Below are positions 22,701-31,209 of a stretch of DNA of 64,000 bases, one piece after another (the first letter of the stretch is position 1; each line of letters opens with the position of its first letter). This DNA comes from Acanthosoma haemorrhoidale (lineage: Eukaryota; Arthropoda; Insecta; Hemiptera; Acanthosomatidae), in NCBI GenBank assembly GCA_930367205.1, contig OV884011.1, positions 90,877,474-90,941,473 on the forward strand. Reading direction: 5' to 3'. The position numbers and the translations under genes were made by a program. Under the pieces are notes generated by a model, which made no database searches, had not been told where the DNA came from, and saw nothing but the letters and a program-made list of their open reading frames with translations.

Positions 22701-25379
22701 TCCCTAGAATGGAAACTATTATTCATTCATTATTAGCCTATGGGTCCTACGTTAGCACACCTTCCTTGCTCTTAATAAGAGTAGTCAAAAAGAAAATGAA
22801 TATTTGCTAATTATAAAAGTTTTTATTTATTTAGGTTTTGTTGTTTTTTAGACATTGCAATCCTCATGTTTCCAACTTAGTGTCTGCCAATCTATGCTCT
22901 GATGATTGTAAAAGGCAATCACCACAGTATCAAATTAAAGTTTGCAACGTACTGATTATTAATGTGTAATTTGTGTTTTGTCTTTTTAAACAGTAATTTA
23001 AAAAAAGTCGCAAAAACCGTTTTGGCAGCCAAACCCTCGTTAGGCATGAAGATTATGTAGTTACATCTGAGCAACTAAGAATCATAAGTGACATATAAAA
23101 TCAACATTAATGAAAGACAAGTTTCCTATTAAATACAAATGCTTTGGAGTCAATGGGCCAGAATGTTGAGGATCGTATGTTTCTAGAACAATTTAGATGG
23201 AAACAAAGAACATATATTGTGCTGAGTAACTTCTATCAAAATACCACAGAATAGAAACACCAAGAGATCACCCTCCTACATAATTACAACAGGATATACC
23301 TCAGCAAAAATTATAGAAAGCATAGACAGACTATATCTAGACATCTATATACCCTCAAACCCAGGAATCAAAACTCTGGTGTTAACTACCTTGTTACAAT
23401 AAATCTACTGAAAAATGTTATAATTTTAAGTGACAGTTGTATATAGCATAAAACCTAGAATTTTAATTATTTTAACTATGTACAATTATATTTTAATAAA
23501 CAATTCTAGTTTAATTTATGTCTGTAAAAATAATATAGTGAAGTTTTGGTCATATATATTACTGCACATGAGTTAGAATAACCATGAAGTTAGAACACTA
23601 GACAGTTTGAACTGTCAAAAGTGCTTATAATGAATATCAAATAAAACTCTTTGGATAGACTACAATTATATTTATATAAACTGTACTAATTTTCAGAGTT
23701 TTTTTTTCAGGTTATTTCAAATATAATATTAAACATAAAGTGAACTTGATTGATAAAGTGATCAATAGTTATTTTTTATAAACCATTTGCACCTAAAAAT
23801 GTATTTAAACTTCAATATAGATAAAATATACCTTTAAAAATAGCAATATTCCTTATAATTTTTAAATACAGTTTTGTATAAAGGTACAGAGCATACTACT
23901 AGATGTAGTTTCATGTAAATGTTCCTATTATGATTGCTGACCCCAATTAATAAAAATGTTAACAGATAAATTAGTTATGTTTCAGAGGCAACCCTACAAT
24001 GGCCTAGTTAATCTTTTTTTTTCCTGAGTGGTCAGTTCACCAAATATAGCTTCAGACCACGCCTCTAAAAAGTGTAAACAAAAATTCTGCAATGCAATAT
24101 GTTTGGTATGTTTCTCAACAATGCTGCCAGACTGTAAAATGTGTTATGGCTCAGCAAGTGATGTCAGCCTGATATTTTATTTAAATAAAAGCATTTTATT
24201 ATTCTTTTTATGTTCCAGTACAATTAGTATGTACCTAATTTCTTTTCTCAAACTCATGATAATATAGAATTTCGTTAGTGAACCAAACACCTATGTAAAA
24301 CTAGTTCTGTTCAAAGTAATGACTAATAAATATTTTCTATTGGTCCTATTCATCAGATTCGATTATGTTATGATGTATTTTATTAAAATCTACTTTAAAG
24401 TTGTTAAAGTCATATTTATGATAAATTAGCTGGTTTAGATAATGGTATATTTAAGATTTCAATTTCTAATTGTGTAATATATAACAGTTTCTAAGTCTTA
24501 AATCTTTATTATAAATTGTTATATTTATGTATTATTGTTATAATATATATTATTCCATTAAGTAAATCTTCTCAAATAATTTATTAATGTACATTTATCA
24601 GATTTTAAGAATTATATATATCTGCCTACCTAATTGAAAATGCCAAATGGCCAACTCTTGTTTGTGGGAAATATCTAAAAAACAAATAAAATATATACTA
24701 TATTATGCTCTTGTTCACTGAACTCATATAATGATGGGTAGTTTATTTTAATAATAATTATAGAAAAAATGTTACATACATTTTAAGAATTCTAAAAAAC
24801 TTGGTTTGGAGATATTAATTTTAAATAAATTAATATTATTTAATTTTTCATGTCCCAATACATCCTTTACACTCTCTACCCTTATCATTATCCCTAATAA
24901 CATCTAAATAATTTTAAGTTATATAAACAGCAGAGCTTACCCCAATGGAATCCATTGTGAAGACATAACCATCAGGATTTAGGAGTGGAAGGATATACCA
25001 GTCCACCCCAGCTATGAGATCAGAGTTCGAGGAGTTTTCCAACAACTGGCTGATGGTGTACAGAACAGCTACAGTACTTACCCATTCTCTGGCGTGAATA
25101 CCACCATCGAGCAGGACTGCGACTTCTGCATCAGTGCTGTTGTTAGAGCTTATTTTTATACCTCGAATGTCTCTGTTCTCATAGCTTTTCCCGATGATTA
25201 ACTCAGCTGAATTCTCTTTATAGTCAGCAAGGATGGTGTTTATATAGCTATTAATCTGAAAATATTTAAGGTTTATCAGTCATTACCTTATTTATTGTTT
25301 GTTTTTTAATTCATGGATATAAATTTTCAGTACAATTACCTCGTCAAGCGTTCTGTATTTGTCAAGTTGAATTGGTTCA
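7547..25379 (-). CDS. M14 zinc carboxypeptidase (B-type specificity residue), 3' seven exons
   Basis: Exons in transcript order: 25379-25340, 25255-24941, 19884-19794, 19711-19566, 10240-10184, 10094-10010 and 7746-7547, all joined by GT-AG introns with matching phase. The product is a secreted-type metallocarboxypeptidase that removes C-terminal residues from peptides. Zinc ligands are His (25096-25094) and Glu (25087-25085) in G-I-H-A-R-E-W, and His (19580-19578) in L-T-L-H-S. D-L-N-R-N-F supplies the Asn/Arg pair that binds the substrate carboxylate. The general-base Glu lies in T-M-E-L (7678-7676). Asp in G-G-S-D-D-W matches position 255, which in family knowledge selects basic (Lys/Arg) ends. 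The position equivalent to Tyr248 is Gly. The signal peptide and propeptide are not in the identified exons; no upstream exon was recognised. Introns range from 82 bp to about 9.3 kb and are full of transposons. Confidence 0.93.
7946..8620 (+). mobile_element. 3' end of a non-LTR retrotransposon with RNase H domain
   Basis: An uninterrupted 196-residue frame (7948-8538) starts inside an RNase H domain (W-V-P-G-H-T-G-I-T-G-N-E-K-A-D, with the catalytic Asp). It continues into a cysteine/histidine motif (C-R-F-C-K-K-E-G-E-T-A-R-H-I-I-C-D-C). This order is typical of the C-terminus of ORF2 in RNase-H-bearing LINE clades (I/R1/LOA-like). The copy is 5'-truncated at about 7946. It lies in the last intron of the carboxypeptidase, on the opposite strand. 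The intact frame suggests a fairly recent insertion; the Met at 7948 is an internal codon, not a real start. Confidence 0.85.
9140..9965 (+). mobile_element. LINE family C 3' region, copy 1
   Basis: Shares a block with 54480-54900: a GTGCTCCCATG..TCTC...GAGTTAGGG segment, a CTATATACAA/ATATTCTACAGTT segment and a terminal TTCATAGGGGACCTAGTTCC..GTGATTTTGTTT segment. The corresponding region at 54 kb is preceded by decayed reverse transcriptase, so this is the C-terminal and 3' UTR part of that LINE. The 131-residue open frame at 9355-9750 is a remnant of it and not a host gene. It lies in a carboxypeptidase intron. Confidence 0.6.
10010..10094 (-). CDS. Carboxypeptidase exon (before the specificity-pocket exon)
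   Basis: 85 bases after an acceptor ATTTATAG. It encodes D-K-L-A-K-L-A-A-E-A-M ... I-Y-T-V-G-M-T-T-P-T-V and one base of a Gly codon, with donor GTATGT. In homologous enzymes the loop after Y-T-V-G carries Tyr248 at its end; here the aligned residue is the split Gly. Confidence 0.92.
10184..10240 (-). CDS. Carboxypeptidase short exon (Y-P-W-G motif)
   Basis: 57 bases, 19 codons, phase 0 at both ends. It encodes A-I-I-Y-P-W-G-F-T-D and W-E-D-S, which directly follows L-H-S-A-A-Q of the preceding exon, as expected in the M14 fold. Acceptor TTTTAG and donor GTGAGT. Confidence 0.92.
10480..10706 (+). other. Unclassified segment ending in a long poly(A) tract
   Basis: The segment contains a TATAAAA motif at about 10548 in a GC-richer context (GAGGAAAGCCGAGGGATCGG) and is followed directly by 89 adenines. 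A polyadenylated retroposed copy is the simplest reading, but no protein or tRNA-like promoter box is seen and I cannot name the family. Confidence 0.35.
10707..10795 (+). repeat. Poly(A) tract, 89 bp
   Basis: Pure adenine run between an unclassified segment and the 5' edge of a truncated family A LINE. It probably is the tail of the upstream retroposed copy. Confidence 0.95.
10796..11710 (+). mobile_element. Jockey-like LINE (family A) 3' end, copy 2
   Basis: The most complete family A copy. It begins in the thumb region of the reverse transcriptase (R-L-N-I-S-V-N-E-G-K-T-D-C-V-I-F-S, then Y-L-G-I-K-M-D) and ends with the C-terminal frame at 11200-11463 (stop at 11461-11463). The 3' UTR has GAAGGTGAGCCCC, a CCTCCTTCAAATG block shared with 60260, and an AAAAATAAAATAAAATAAAA tail near 11690-11708. 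Two frame breaks (about 10981 and 11203) make it inactive. It lies in the 9.3-kb carboxypeptidase intron. Confidence 0.8.
11711..12998. other. Intron sequence, no gene recognised
   Basis: Contains a perfect stem AAGGTGAT/ATCACCTT around a GGGA loop near 12176-12195 and a 131-residue open frame at 12307-12702 that I do not recognise. The right part (about 12930-12998, with an AATAAA) may belong to the long terminal repeat of the gypsy element that follows, but only its last bases have a second copy to compare with. Confidence 0.4.
13145..14033 (+). pseudogene. Gypsy gag with two zinc knuckles, frameshifted
   Basis: Gag would form the particle and bind element RNA. The capsid-like part is split between two frames at an adenine run near 13361-13371. 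A further shift near 13705 brings in the nucleocapsid part. Two perfect C-x2-C-x4-H-x4-C knuckles are visible: C-S-V-C-G-Y-T-N-H-E-Y-S-R-C (about 13810-13851) and C-K-Q-C-L-R-I-G-H-L-A-K-M-C (about 13870-13911). The frame closes with TAG near 14033. The start ATG at 13146 follows the presumed LTR and primer site by about 100 bases. Confidence 0.85.
14050..14361 (+). pseudogene. Gypsy aspartic protease segment
   Basis: A 103-residue frame with the catalytic D-T-G (in Q-I-D-T-G-C-L-S-T-I-V-P) at about 14122-14130, the retropepsin signature. It ends in TAG at the point where the reverse-transcriptase frame begins, so protease and RT are no longer in one frame. Confidence 0.8.
14361..15556 (+). 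pseudogene. Gypsy reverse transcriptase plus truncated RNase H
   Basis: One continuous frame apart from stops TAA at 14817-14819 and TGA at 15312-15314. RT landmarks: S-P-W-G-S-P-I-V-P-V, R-M-C-G-D-Y-K, V-D-L-S-H-A-Y, F-R-Y-T-R-L-P-F-G-I, the catalytic box as M-I-D-D (the usual first Tyr/Phe is replaced by Met) and Y-L-G-F. RNase H begins with A-V-D-G-S-D-F-G-L-G-A-V and keeps the H-K-E glutamate. It then ends abruptly at about 15556, where the LTR-derived bases start. Without integrase and with stops it cannot transpose. Confidence 0.88.
15557..15604 (+). repeat. Residual LTR end fused to RNase H
   Basis: Matches 12999-13046 at most positions (shared TTTTATTTTATGTTAGAAAC core). It marks the 3' boundary left after deletion of integrase and most of the 3' LTR. 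Confidence 0.75.
15765..16540 (+). pseudogene. Second gypsy element: decayed gag and protease
   Basis: Broken frames resemble gypsy gag: Q-I-Q-V-L-L-E-G-K-Q-L-G-D-E-K near 15850-15895 and a K-L-S-D-V-A-G-K-I-H-E-V-S stretch near 16029-16070. A C-F-Y-H-N-Y-R-F-K-E-K-A-P-K-C motif near 16275-16320 is the single C-x-x-H...C finger common in arthropod gypsy gag. It continues into a protease-like stretch (A-I-S-L-V-P ... F-Y-V-P-N-R-T-K-I-N-A) where the expected D-T-G is lost. Several stops and shifts are present. It abuts the first gypsy element but has its own gag, so it is a separate insertion. Confidence 0.6.
16545..17999. other. Intron sequence, nothing recognised
   Basis: No coding match. 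A local inverted repeat (GGCCACCCTC...GAGGGGGCCT) sits near 17627-17652. A TTCAAGTCC stretch near 16744 looks slightly tRNA-like but has no matching A box or acceptor stem. Confidence 0.4.
18000..18395 (+). mobile_element. Jockey-like LINE (family B) 3' UTR, copy 1
   Basis: Matches the 3' ends at 31050-31200 (plus) and 50500-50760 (minus). It has a GATTTGGGAGGTCTCTGAAC block, then 1.6 copies of a 37-bp unit beginning TGTAAATACTGTATGAATGA (about 18287-18345), then AATTACTTATTG...AATAAAGCAGATTGTAAT. Coding sequence upstream is too decayed to read. It lies in the carboxypeptidase intron. Confidence 0.7.
18396..19565. other. Intron sequence, nothing recognised
   Basis: AT-rich, without readable frames, repeats shared within the window, or RNA-gene signatures. 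Confidence 0.45.
19566..19711 (-). CDS. Carboxypeptidase exon (third zinc ligand)
   Basis: 146 bases; acceptor TTTTATAG, donor GTGAGT. It encodes G-A-G-S-S-D-N-P-C ... F-S-E-P-E-S-R-A and ends with Y-L-T-L-H-S-A-A-Q, where His (19580-19578) matches the third zinc ligand (His196 in the classical numbering). Confidence 0.95.
19794..19884 (-). CDS. Carboxypeptidase exon (DLNRNF motif)
   Basis: 91 bases; acceptor TATTTCAG, donor GTATAC. It encodes D-R-L-W-R-K-N-R-G ... C-R-G-V-D-L-N-R-N-F-D-F-E-W-G. The D-L-N-R-N-F element contributes Asn144/Arg145 equivalents that hold the substrate carboxylate. The intron to the next exon is only 82 bases. Confidence 0.95.
20198..20454 (+). repeat. Dispersed single copy of the 33-kb tandem repeat
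   Basis: From ACTATTGTTGCAAACGCGC to CTGACAAAAACG this segment is nearly identical to the core of the tandem units at 33182-33438 and 33590-33843. The flanks differ. It lies in the 5-kb carboxypeptidase intron. No terminal inverted repeats or target duplication were seen. Confidence 0.9.
20746..20753. repeat. Left 8-bp target-site duplication of MITE copy 2
   Basis: GGTACAGC, repeated exactly at 21017-21024. Confidence 0.9.
20754..21016. mobile_element. Non-autonomous hAT-type MITE, copy 2
   Basis: A 263-bp element with termini CAGTAGCGTAACTA and TAGTTACGCAACTG and exact 8-bp flanking duplications (20746-20753, 21017-21024). It shares its ends, a GGTGGCAGGGTTGGCAAAAT block and the TTGGTTGTGGGTAACTA block with copy 1 at 1922-2163. 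Differences in internal length and single bases show that the two copies are separate insertions. It lies within a carboxypeptidase intron. Confidence 0.92.
21017..21024. repeat. Right 8-bp target-site duplication of MITE copy 2
   Basis: GGTACAGC, identical to 20746-20753. Confidence 0.9.
21025..24940. other. Remainder of the 5-kb carboxypeptidase intron
   Basis: No further exon was found that fits between the D-S-I-G and D-R-L-W ends, which join in phase. A short (ATT)n run lies at about 22660-22689. The part at 23040-23400 looks like decayed coding sequence but I could not place it in a family. Confidence 0.45.
22660..22689. repeat. (ATT)n microsatellite
   Basis: About ten ATT units. Confidence 0.9.
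24941..25255 (-). CDS. Carboxypeptidase exon (HxxE zinc-binding motif)
   Basis: 315 bases, 105 codons, phase 0 on both sides; acceptor ATTTTCAG, donor GTAAGC. It opens with I-N-S-Y-I-N-T-I, carries L-L-D-G-G-I-H-A-R-E-W-V-S with zinc ligands His and Glu, then G-V-D-W-Y-I-L-P-L-L-N-P-D-G-Y. These are the strongest family signatures in the window. Confidence 0.96.
25340..25379 (-). CDS. Carboxypeptidase exon at the propeptide/enzyme border
   Basis: 40 bases between acceptor CTGTTAG and donor GTAATT. It encodes E-P-I-Q-L-D-K-Y-R-T-L-D-E, matching the K-Y-R/H-T-L-D-E-I-N start of the mature enzyme in this family. The first base completes a codon from an exon that was not found. Confidence 0.85.
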
Positions 25380-26690
25380 CTAACAGATAAAAATCAATGA
25401 ATTTATAAATTCAAGTTCATTCAAATTCTTAAGACTTCATTCAAAAGCTCTTATGTACTTACCCATTAGATTCAAATTTTACACAGGTAAAGAAACAAAA
25501 TATGCACATGCATATTGGCTTATAACCTACATGCATCATTTTAATAAAATAATTATGAACTTTTAAAATAAAATAGAATTAATACTTCAAAAAAAAAACT
25601 ATAAGCATGCTAATATTTTTCAATTCAAGTCAGGCACACATTCCCACTGGCTCCAAGGAGAAACTGGTTCCTCTGTGCTGGACCATTCTTATATATGACT
25701 CCAGTAACCCCCTTCTTAATGAAAATCTAATACTTTTTGTTGAGTATACCTTTAATAATGTATTAATTTCAAAAATATTTTATCATTTTCATAAGCATTT
25801 TTTCTTATATGTATCTCTCACAAAACAGTAACTATAAAATAAATGGTAATAACTAGTGTTGATGTTAAACTTACTTCATAAACGGCCATCCTTAATGGCT
25901 CCTTTTTTTTCCTGTTGTTAATTCTTAATAAAAACTTATCTAATGTATTTCCCCATAATTCATTGGAAGGTGATCCAAAATGTAGACATAGTAACATGGG
26001 TATTTAAAATTTTCAGTACTAATTATATTAACAAAATTTATTATTTATATGAAATCCATCTTAAACTTTTTCCCATTTCTTATTTTATTCTGTTGAGGTA
26101 TTCTAGAAAAATGGGCTTTCCTTGTTTTTGTTTAATATTTACATGTTATAAGATATTTAATTTTCAAATTATTCATTATTTTCTGTATCCTAAAGATAAC
26201 ATGTACAATTTTGTGGAAAATTTAATGTTTCTAGGAGGACAATGACTGCACGAAAACAATATTTATGGCACATTTAACAACTTTTGTTCTTATGTGGTAA
26301 CCTATGTAAAGTAGAAGTATTTTCTGCTTTTACAGCATGTAATATACAGATTTATTTACTCAATGCTTTAAATTAATGTTTATTTATTTTTTATTAAAAG
26401 CTTTTTTAATTTTTATCCTTATTTTGTCATGTAATATTTCTTTTTTGTTAGCCTGAGTTTTTTTTTTTTTTCACTTCATTACTATTATTATTTGTATGGG
26501 ACTTGGCCATACTATACAATTTACAGATTACAAAATAATGTCCATCTAGGAATTAAGCAAAGCAATAGGAAAACAATTTTTATGGAAGTGATACTTTGGA
26601 ATGACTTAAAAGAAATAGAATGACTAGGTTAAATAATTCCTGTTTCCTTGGAAGAATTGTCATTTTTAAAAAAAATTATAACAATTAGAA
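25380..26690. other. Upstream intron or flank, nothing recognised
   Basis: The exon encoding the carboxypeptidase propeptide should lie at or beyond this stretch, but no convincing frame with splice sites was seen. Confidence 0.4.
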
Positions 26691-26694
26691 ATTC

Positions 26695-26760
26695 AATCAA
26701 AATTAATAATATATTATTCATAGGGGATTTGATCTCAGAATAATATTTTTTCCTGTCTAT
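26695..26760 (+). mobile_element. Possible LINE family C 3' terminal fragment
   Basis: A short TTATTCATAGGGGATTTGATC..AGAATAAT stretch resembles the terminal block at 9928-9962 and 54855-54893. It is too short for a firm call. Confidence 0.35.
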
Positions 26761-26892
26761 CTGTAAGATACCAACAAGCTACATATTACTAATTTTGATA
26801 TGATTTGTCTAATTGTTATCATTTTCTTTTATAAAATTGCTTCCAAGAAAACCATAACCATTTAGCTCAAGTCATTCAGTTTTTTGGGGAAC

Positions 26893-28630
26893 CAGCGGTT
26901 TCCAATCTTTATGCTACTACACACCCCAAAAAAAAAATTCTGCCCCTCCCTATCTTTTAATAGATATAATAATATATACTCATTGTAAATAATAAAAACT
27001 TTAATTACTGATTAAACTACATCTAATGTATGAAAATTTAGTGAGAGTTGTTGTTTATTGGCACATAGTTTATCATATCTTGTGGGCAAAGTGGAGAGTG
27101 CCACTCTTAACTCTTTTTCGACTATTGACCTGGTTCTATATTTCGTTTTCAGTGCAGCCAGTGACGAAAAGCTCATTTTGCATTGCAATACGAAAATTCA
27201 TACTCTTCACTAAGATTCCTCCAAAATTGAATTATTAATTCATTTTGAAACTTTTGTTTCAGTGAGCTATCACATGATAATTCTATCACTTTTTCTTTTT
27301 TGATGGTTGTCAACTCAAATCGTCATCTTTATTACTGATAAATGGATTCTGTTTCCACAAAACTTTTAAGAAATTCAGGTCTTTGGAATTATTTGAAAAA
27401 TGCAGGACTAAACCATTCAAGTGTTCATTAAAAAGATTTTTGCTTTCTTCAATATTAAACATCTATGCTATGCACTACTCAACATGCTATCTATTATATT
27501 AAGCATCTCAATGGAAATGGTTTTTCCAGGAATGCGTTTGCAAAATTATACAATATTTTCCGCAACATATCGAAGGTATGGAATGAAATCGGCATCTTTA
27601 GATATAACAATTCCCTCATCTACTTGAATGGAGAATTTCGAAGTACTCAGCCGAGAAACTAATTTATATTTTATTGAATCTTCTTCCGACTGTATTATCA
27701 GCTAGCGGAATTTGTTGCAACTGTTTTGCACCCGATTGATTCGCCGAACCTTATTCGTACCGTGTCAATAGTTCCTGGTAAAATTAGGATTTCTCCTATC
27801 GTATGTGGTTTCTTACATTTTGCGATTCGGTTAGAGACATGGTACAAAGCCAATAATGCATTTGGTGTAACTGAAAGTAATTTTTTTAAATATTAGCTTC
27901 TGAATATTTACCACGTTCAATTTTCTTTGAAAAAATCCAATGGTCTTTCCAACGTAGTCAGAATGTAGAGTTTCAAGGAGCTGTTTTAATTTTACTGGTC
28001 TCATACTATCTGAAACCAAAACTTTCAAATCCATTGGTTTTTCCAAGAAATATATAATAACCCTTGTGAATCCTAACGCTAAATACGATGAACCGTCTTT
28101 TCTTGGGACCATTACCTCCTTTTTTTCTTTTGTTCCCACTTGTACCAGAGATTAATCTCTTGTAACCACTCAAATATTTATCTATTCGTCTAAAAATATT
28201 TTATTAATATAATTATAAAAATATACTAGCGATTGTTTTTAGAAAGAAATCACGATAAAAACTACATCACACTTCGCCAAAGAGGTTTAGTTGACACTTT
28301 AGCTACGAGTGATGATTTAATTTGAGGCTATTGTTTCATGAAACTAGCGGTCGTTTTTTGCATTACAGAAACAGTGTTTGCAAAGGCGCCATTTTTTAAA
28401 TCTTCCGCTCTGGATAATTTTTTAATACGAGTTAAATGAATGTATAAAAATTTAAGAAAAATAAAAATAAGCATTACCTCACTGAATTTGTACTGGATGT
28501 ACTGAATTGTATGTTACGATATGAAGTTTATTTATTTGTAGATATTATAGTATAAACATTATTTTTTTATTAAAACAGTTTTGATGCTTCCCCTGACAAT
28601 AGTCCGCGCCTTCCAGGCTGGAAACCGCGT
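26893..28630 (-). mobile_element. hAT (Buster/ZBED-like) DNA transposon relic
   Basis: About 1.74 kb. One end starts CAGCGGTTTCCAATC (26893) and the other reads GGCTGGAAACCGCG (about 28618-28630), roughly inverse to it, as in hAT/Charlie-type termini. The transposase remnant lies between them on the minus strand. No 8-bp duplication could be confirmed, and the right terminus looks mutated. Confidence 0.7.
27010..28140 (-). pseudogene. Decayed ZBED5/SCAND3-like hAT transposase
   Basis: Read from 28140 downward: S-Y-L-A-L-G-F-T, then M-R-P-V-K-L-K-Q-L-L-E-T-L-H-S-D-Y-V-G-K, a BED-finger-like region in which the C-x-x-C pair is no longer visible. Next comes K-K-P-H-T-I-G-E-I-L-I-L-P (about 27805), typical of Buster-group transposases, and finally a C-terminal stretch L-R-V-A-L-S-T-L (near 27090-27115) preceded by A-L-K-T-K-Y-R, the hAT dimerisation region. 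Many stops and shifts, and an internal loss relative to the usual 500-700 residues, show it is dead. It is not a domesticated gene as read here. Confidence 0.7.
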
Positions 28631-28639
28631 CGTTAAGTT

Positions 28640-28985
28640 AAATAATCTTTGTTGAGGAGAGTCTTTTAAAAGAAAATGAAAGAAAAGCTTTATTATGAAG
28701 TACAAGCAAAGCACTGGTATATACAAATATAAAGAGTTATGTTACTAAATACTACTGGATCGGGTGTTTAGGGACTAATGTCTGGGAAACAACTGTGTAC
28801 AAGTGGGGACTGACTGGAACTAAAGCTGAGACATATGTGAATATGAGAAGGGTTGTTTCAGGAATTGGGATGTGGTCGCTTACTAAAAAAATAACAAGAA
28901 CCACCAGTGACTTCCATGAAGTCACGAGGCAGGTATACACCAGAAGGGGCTTTTAGCATTATATATATAATATTAGGATTACAAT
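28640..28985 (-). other. Unclassified minus-strand 3' end-like segment
   Basis: On the minus strand the segment ends in AATAAAGCTTTTC followed by an A/T-rich tail (about 28680-28695), like a LINE or transcript 3' end. A 62-residue frame at 28752-28940 has no recognisable motif. Confidence 0.3.
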
Positions 28986-28989
28986 ATTC

Positions 28990-29615
28990 TTAGCATTATA
29001 TAACTGTTAGACAGAAAGGTTTTTATGTTCTAGAAGTAGGCTGACAATTAGAACTGTAGGGTATTGTACATATAATAAGGGTGTTGAAAATTTCTGGTTT
29101 GGTAAGATATTCACCAGGGAAATATTGTCCATGGTACGTGAGATCTGAGAAACACCATGTAGCATACAGCCATAGTCAAAGTGAGGGAATAGGGGGGGGG
29201 ATACAAAGGAGTTATGTCAGTAGAGGGACATGTGCTGGAATATGGGTAACCTTTTGACCGTAGGGAGAGGTTCCAGGATAGGGTTTGGTCATTGGTAATT
29301 TCTATTTTTTTTTTAACAGTACACCAGAAAGTGATAGAATGGTTACTAGGGATTACATCGTGAAAATTGACAAAGGATTTGAGGAGATAACTGAAACCTA
29401 TAACAATAGCCTCTGAGTTTTAGCAGTGTTTAGCTATAATATATTCCTCTTTTCCTAGGGATTGACCCGTCTAGGTCTTCCTGAATCTTGGCAAACATTC
29501 TTTATAAACCAGAAGGGAAAAAGGATAATAAATAGGTTTGAGTGTTGTCTACTTAAAGGTTATAACCAATGATAAATGGATTCAGGAAGATCGTTAATAT
29601 AGGAATTCCAAAGCA
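28990..29615 (-). mobile_element. LINE family C, decayed minus-strand copy
   Basis: On the minus strand AGATTCAGGAAGACCTAGAC (about 29468-29487), an I-T-N-D-Q-T-L-S-W-N stretch near 29295 and a C-L-T-L-T-M-A-V stretch near 29185 match in order the family C copy at 54080-54410. Stops are frequent and no intact domain remains. Confidence 0.55.
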
Positions 29616-29644
29616 ATAATTTTCCTCACCTATATATTTAATTG

Positions 29645-30864
29645 TATCCTTAGAACCACCCACTACCCACTTCTCTGGAAATATTCCATTATCGTCCTCT
29701 TTCAGAAACCTGGAAAGTCCCCAAATGATCCCTCATCTTACCGCCCAATCAGTCTACTTCCAATCCTTTCAAAAGTTTTTGAAAGAATCCTACTCAAACG
29801 CCTTTTGCCTATAGTTGAATCCAAAAACCTTCTTCCTAACCATCAATTTGGCTTTCGCTTCAGACACTCCACTGCTCAACAAGGCCTTCGCGTTGTTGAC
29901 CATATATCCTCCGCACTTGAAAGCAAACACTACTGCACGGGTGCTTTCTTGGACGTAGCTCAGGCTTTTGACCGGGTATGGCACCCAGGTTTGCTTTACA
30001 AACTAAAAATCTCCTTACCGCAGACCCTTTATCTAATCCTTCAATCATATCTGTCTAACAGGTTCTTTCGGGTCCGTTGTGGTTCAGAATACTCCGATTA
30101 TTACCCCATAGAAGCAGGAGTTCCTCAAGGCAGCGTCCTTGGCCCTATCCTGTATACCCTTTTCACTGCTGACATTCCGTTAAGTCCTAGCACCTTCCTT
30201 GCAACTTTTGCTGACGACACAGCAATTCTTTCGTCACATCCCAATCCGTCAACGGCATCCTACAACCTCCAAAATCACCTCACTAAGATAGAGAAGTGGT
30301 GCAACATCTGGCGCATCAAGGTCAATGAAGGCAAATGCGTTCACACCACATTTATTCTCCGTCGAGGATCCTGCCCGTCCGTAACCTTCAATTCAATTCC
30401 GCTTCCCATGTCCAATACAGTTAGATATCTAGGTTTTCATCTAGACAAAAGACTGACTTGGAACCCTCACACAAGACTTAAAAGACAAGAATCGAACAGA
30501 CGGAAACTCTAACCTCACACTAGAAAACAAACTCCACGTATACAAACAGTTATTAAAACCAATTTGGACTTACGGAATAGAGTTATGGGGGACAGCCAAA
30601 CCATCGAACATCAAACGTATCCAATCATTCCAATCCAAAGTCCTCAGAACCATAGTCAACGCACCCTTTTATATTAAAAACTCATCCCTTCACAGAGATC
30701 TCCATGTACCAACTGTCCTCGACCTTATACCCTCAAGATTTTCCAAATTTCACCAAAACCTTTCCACACATCCGAATCCTTTGGTCGACTCCTTATCCAG
30801 TAACATTCATCCTTACAATCCTCCTCGACGCCTAAAACGGCGGTGGCCTCGCGACCTATTATAA
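29645..30864 (+). pseudogene. Jockey-type reverse transcriptase (ORF2), frame-broken
   Basis: It would copy LINE RNA at the nicked target. Visible landmarks: S-S-Y-R-P-I-S-L-L-P (about 29738), N-H-Q-F-G-F-R, H-S-T-A-Q-Q, A-F-L-D-V-A-Q-A-F-D-R-V-W-H, G-V-P-Q-G-S-V-L-G-P-I-L, the catalytic F-A-D-D (about 30208-30219), K-V-N-E-G-K-C and R-Y-L-G-F-H-L-D. The main frame stops at 30510-30512. The C-terminal part (Y-G-I-E-L-W-G-T-A-K, then R-R-W-P-R-D-L-L) continues in another frame, with about ten residues missing at the junction compared with the copy at 51 kb. The endonuclease domain is absent because of 5' truncation. Confidence 0.9.
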
Positions 30865-31067
30865 ATAGACATTCTATGTCATGGGGTCCTGGCACTGGCC
30901 ATCATCCCCACTCATGTCCTGAGCGTGTGTGGCTCTCTTGCCCTCTCTGTGGCCTGCGCCGGATGGCGCCACGGCCGGAAAGGGGGCGGGGGGAGCTTCG
31001 CTGCTTCCGGCCTTTCCGCCAGCTTGCTGGGGGATTGGCTTCGGGGGCGGGGGGGCTCCTGGGCTGA

Positions 31068-31128
31068 ATCTGTATGTATATAGGTATGAATGGACTGTAT
31101 ATAGGTATGAATGGAATTGTATATAAGG
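31068..31128 (+). repeat. Short tandem repeat in the family B 3' UTR
   Basis: Three imperfect units of about 20 bp containing TGTATATAGGTATGAATG. It corresponds in position to the 37-bp minisatellite in the other family B copies. Confidence 0.85.
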
Positions 31129-31209
31129 TATGAATGATCTCTCAGCACAATTATTAATGCTGGAAAAGGCAAATTGTAATTTTTTTTCAATAAAGATTTA
31201 CTATAGAAT

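Larger units (their letters stand above)
29640..31205 (+). mobile_element. Jockey-like LINE (family B), 5'-truncated copy with full 3' UTR
   Basis: The copy begins in the fingers of the ORF2 reverse transcriptase and runs through the C-terminus (stop TAA 30862-30864). A 340-base 3' UTR follows, with a GC-rich part (30890-31075), a short tandem repeat and AATAAA at 31189-31194, ending in a TTGTAATT/T-rich tail. Related 3' ends are at 18000-18395 and 50500-51390. It is the best preserved LINE of the window but carries a frame break near 30505. Confidence 0.88.
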
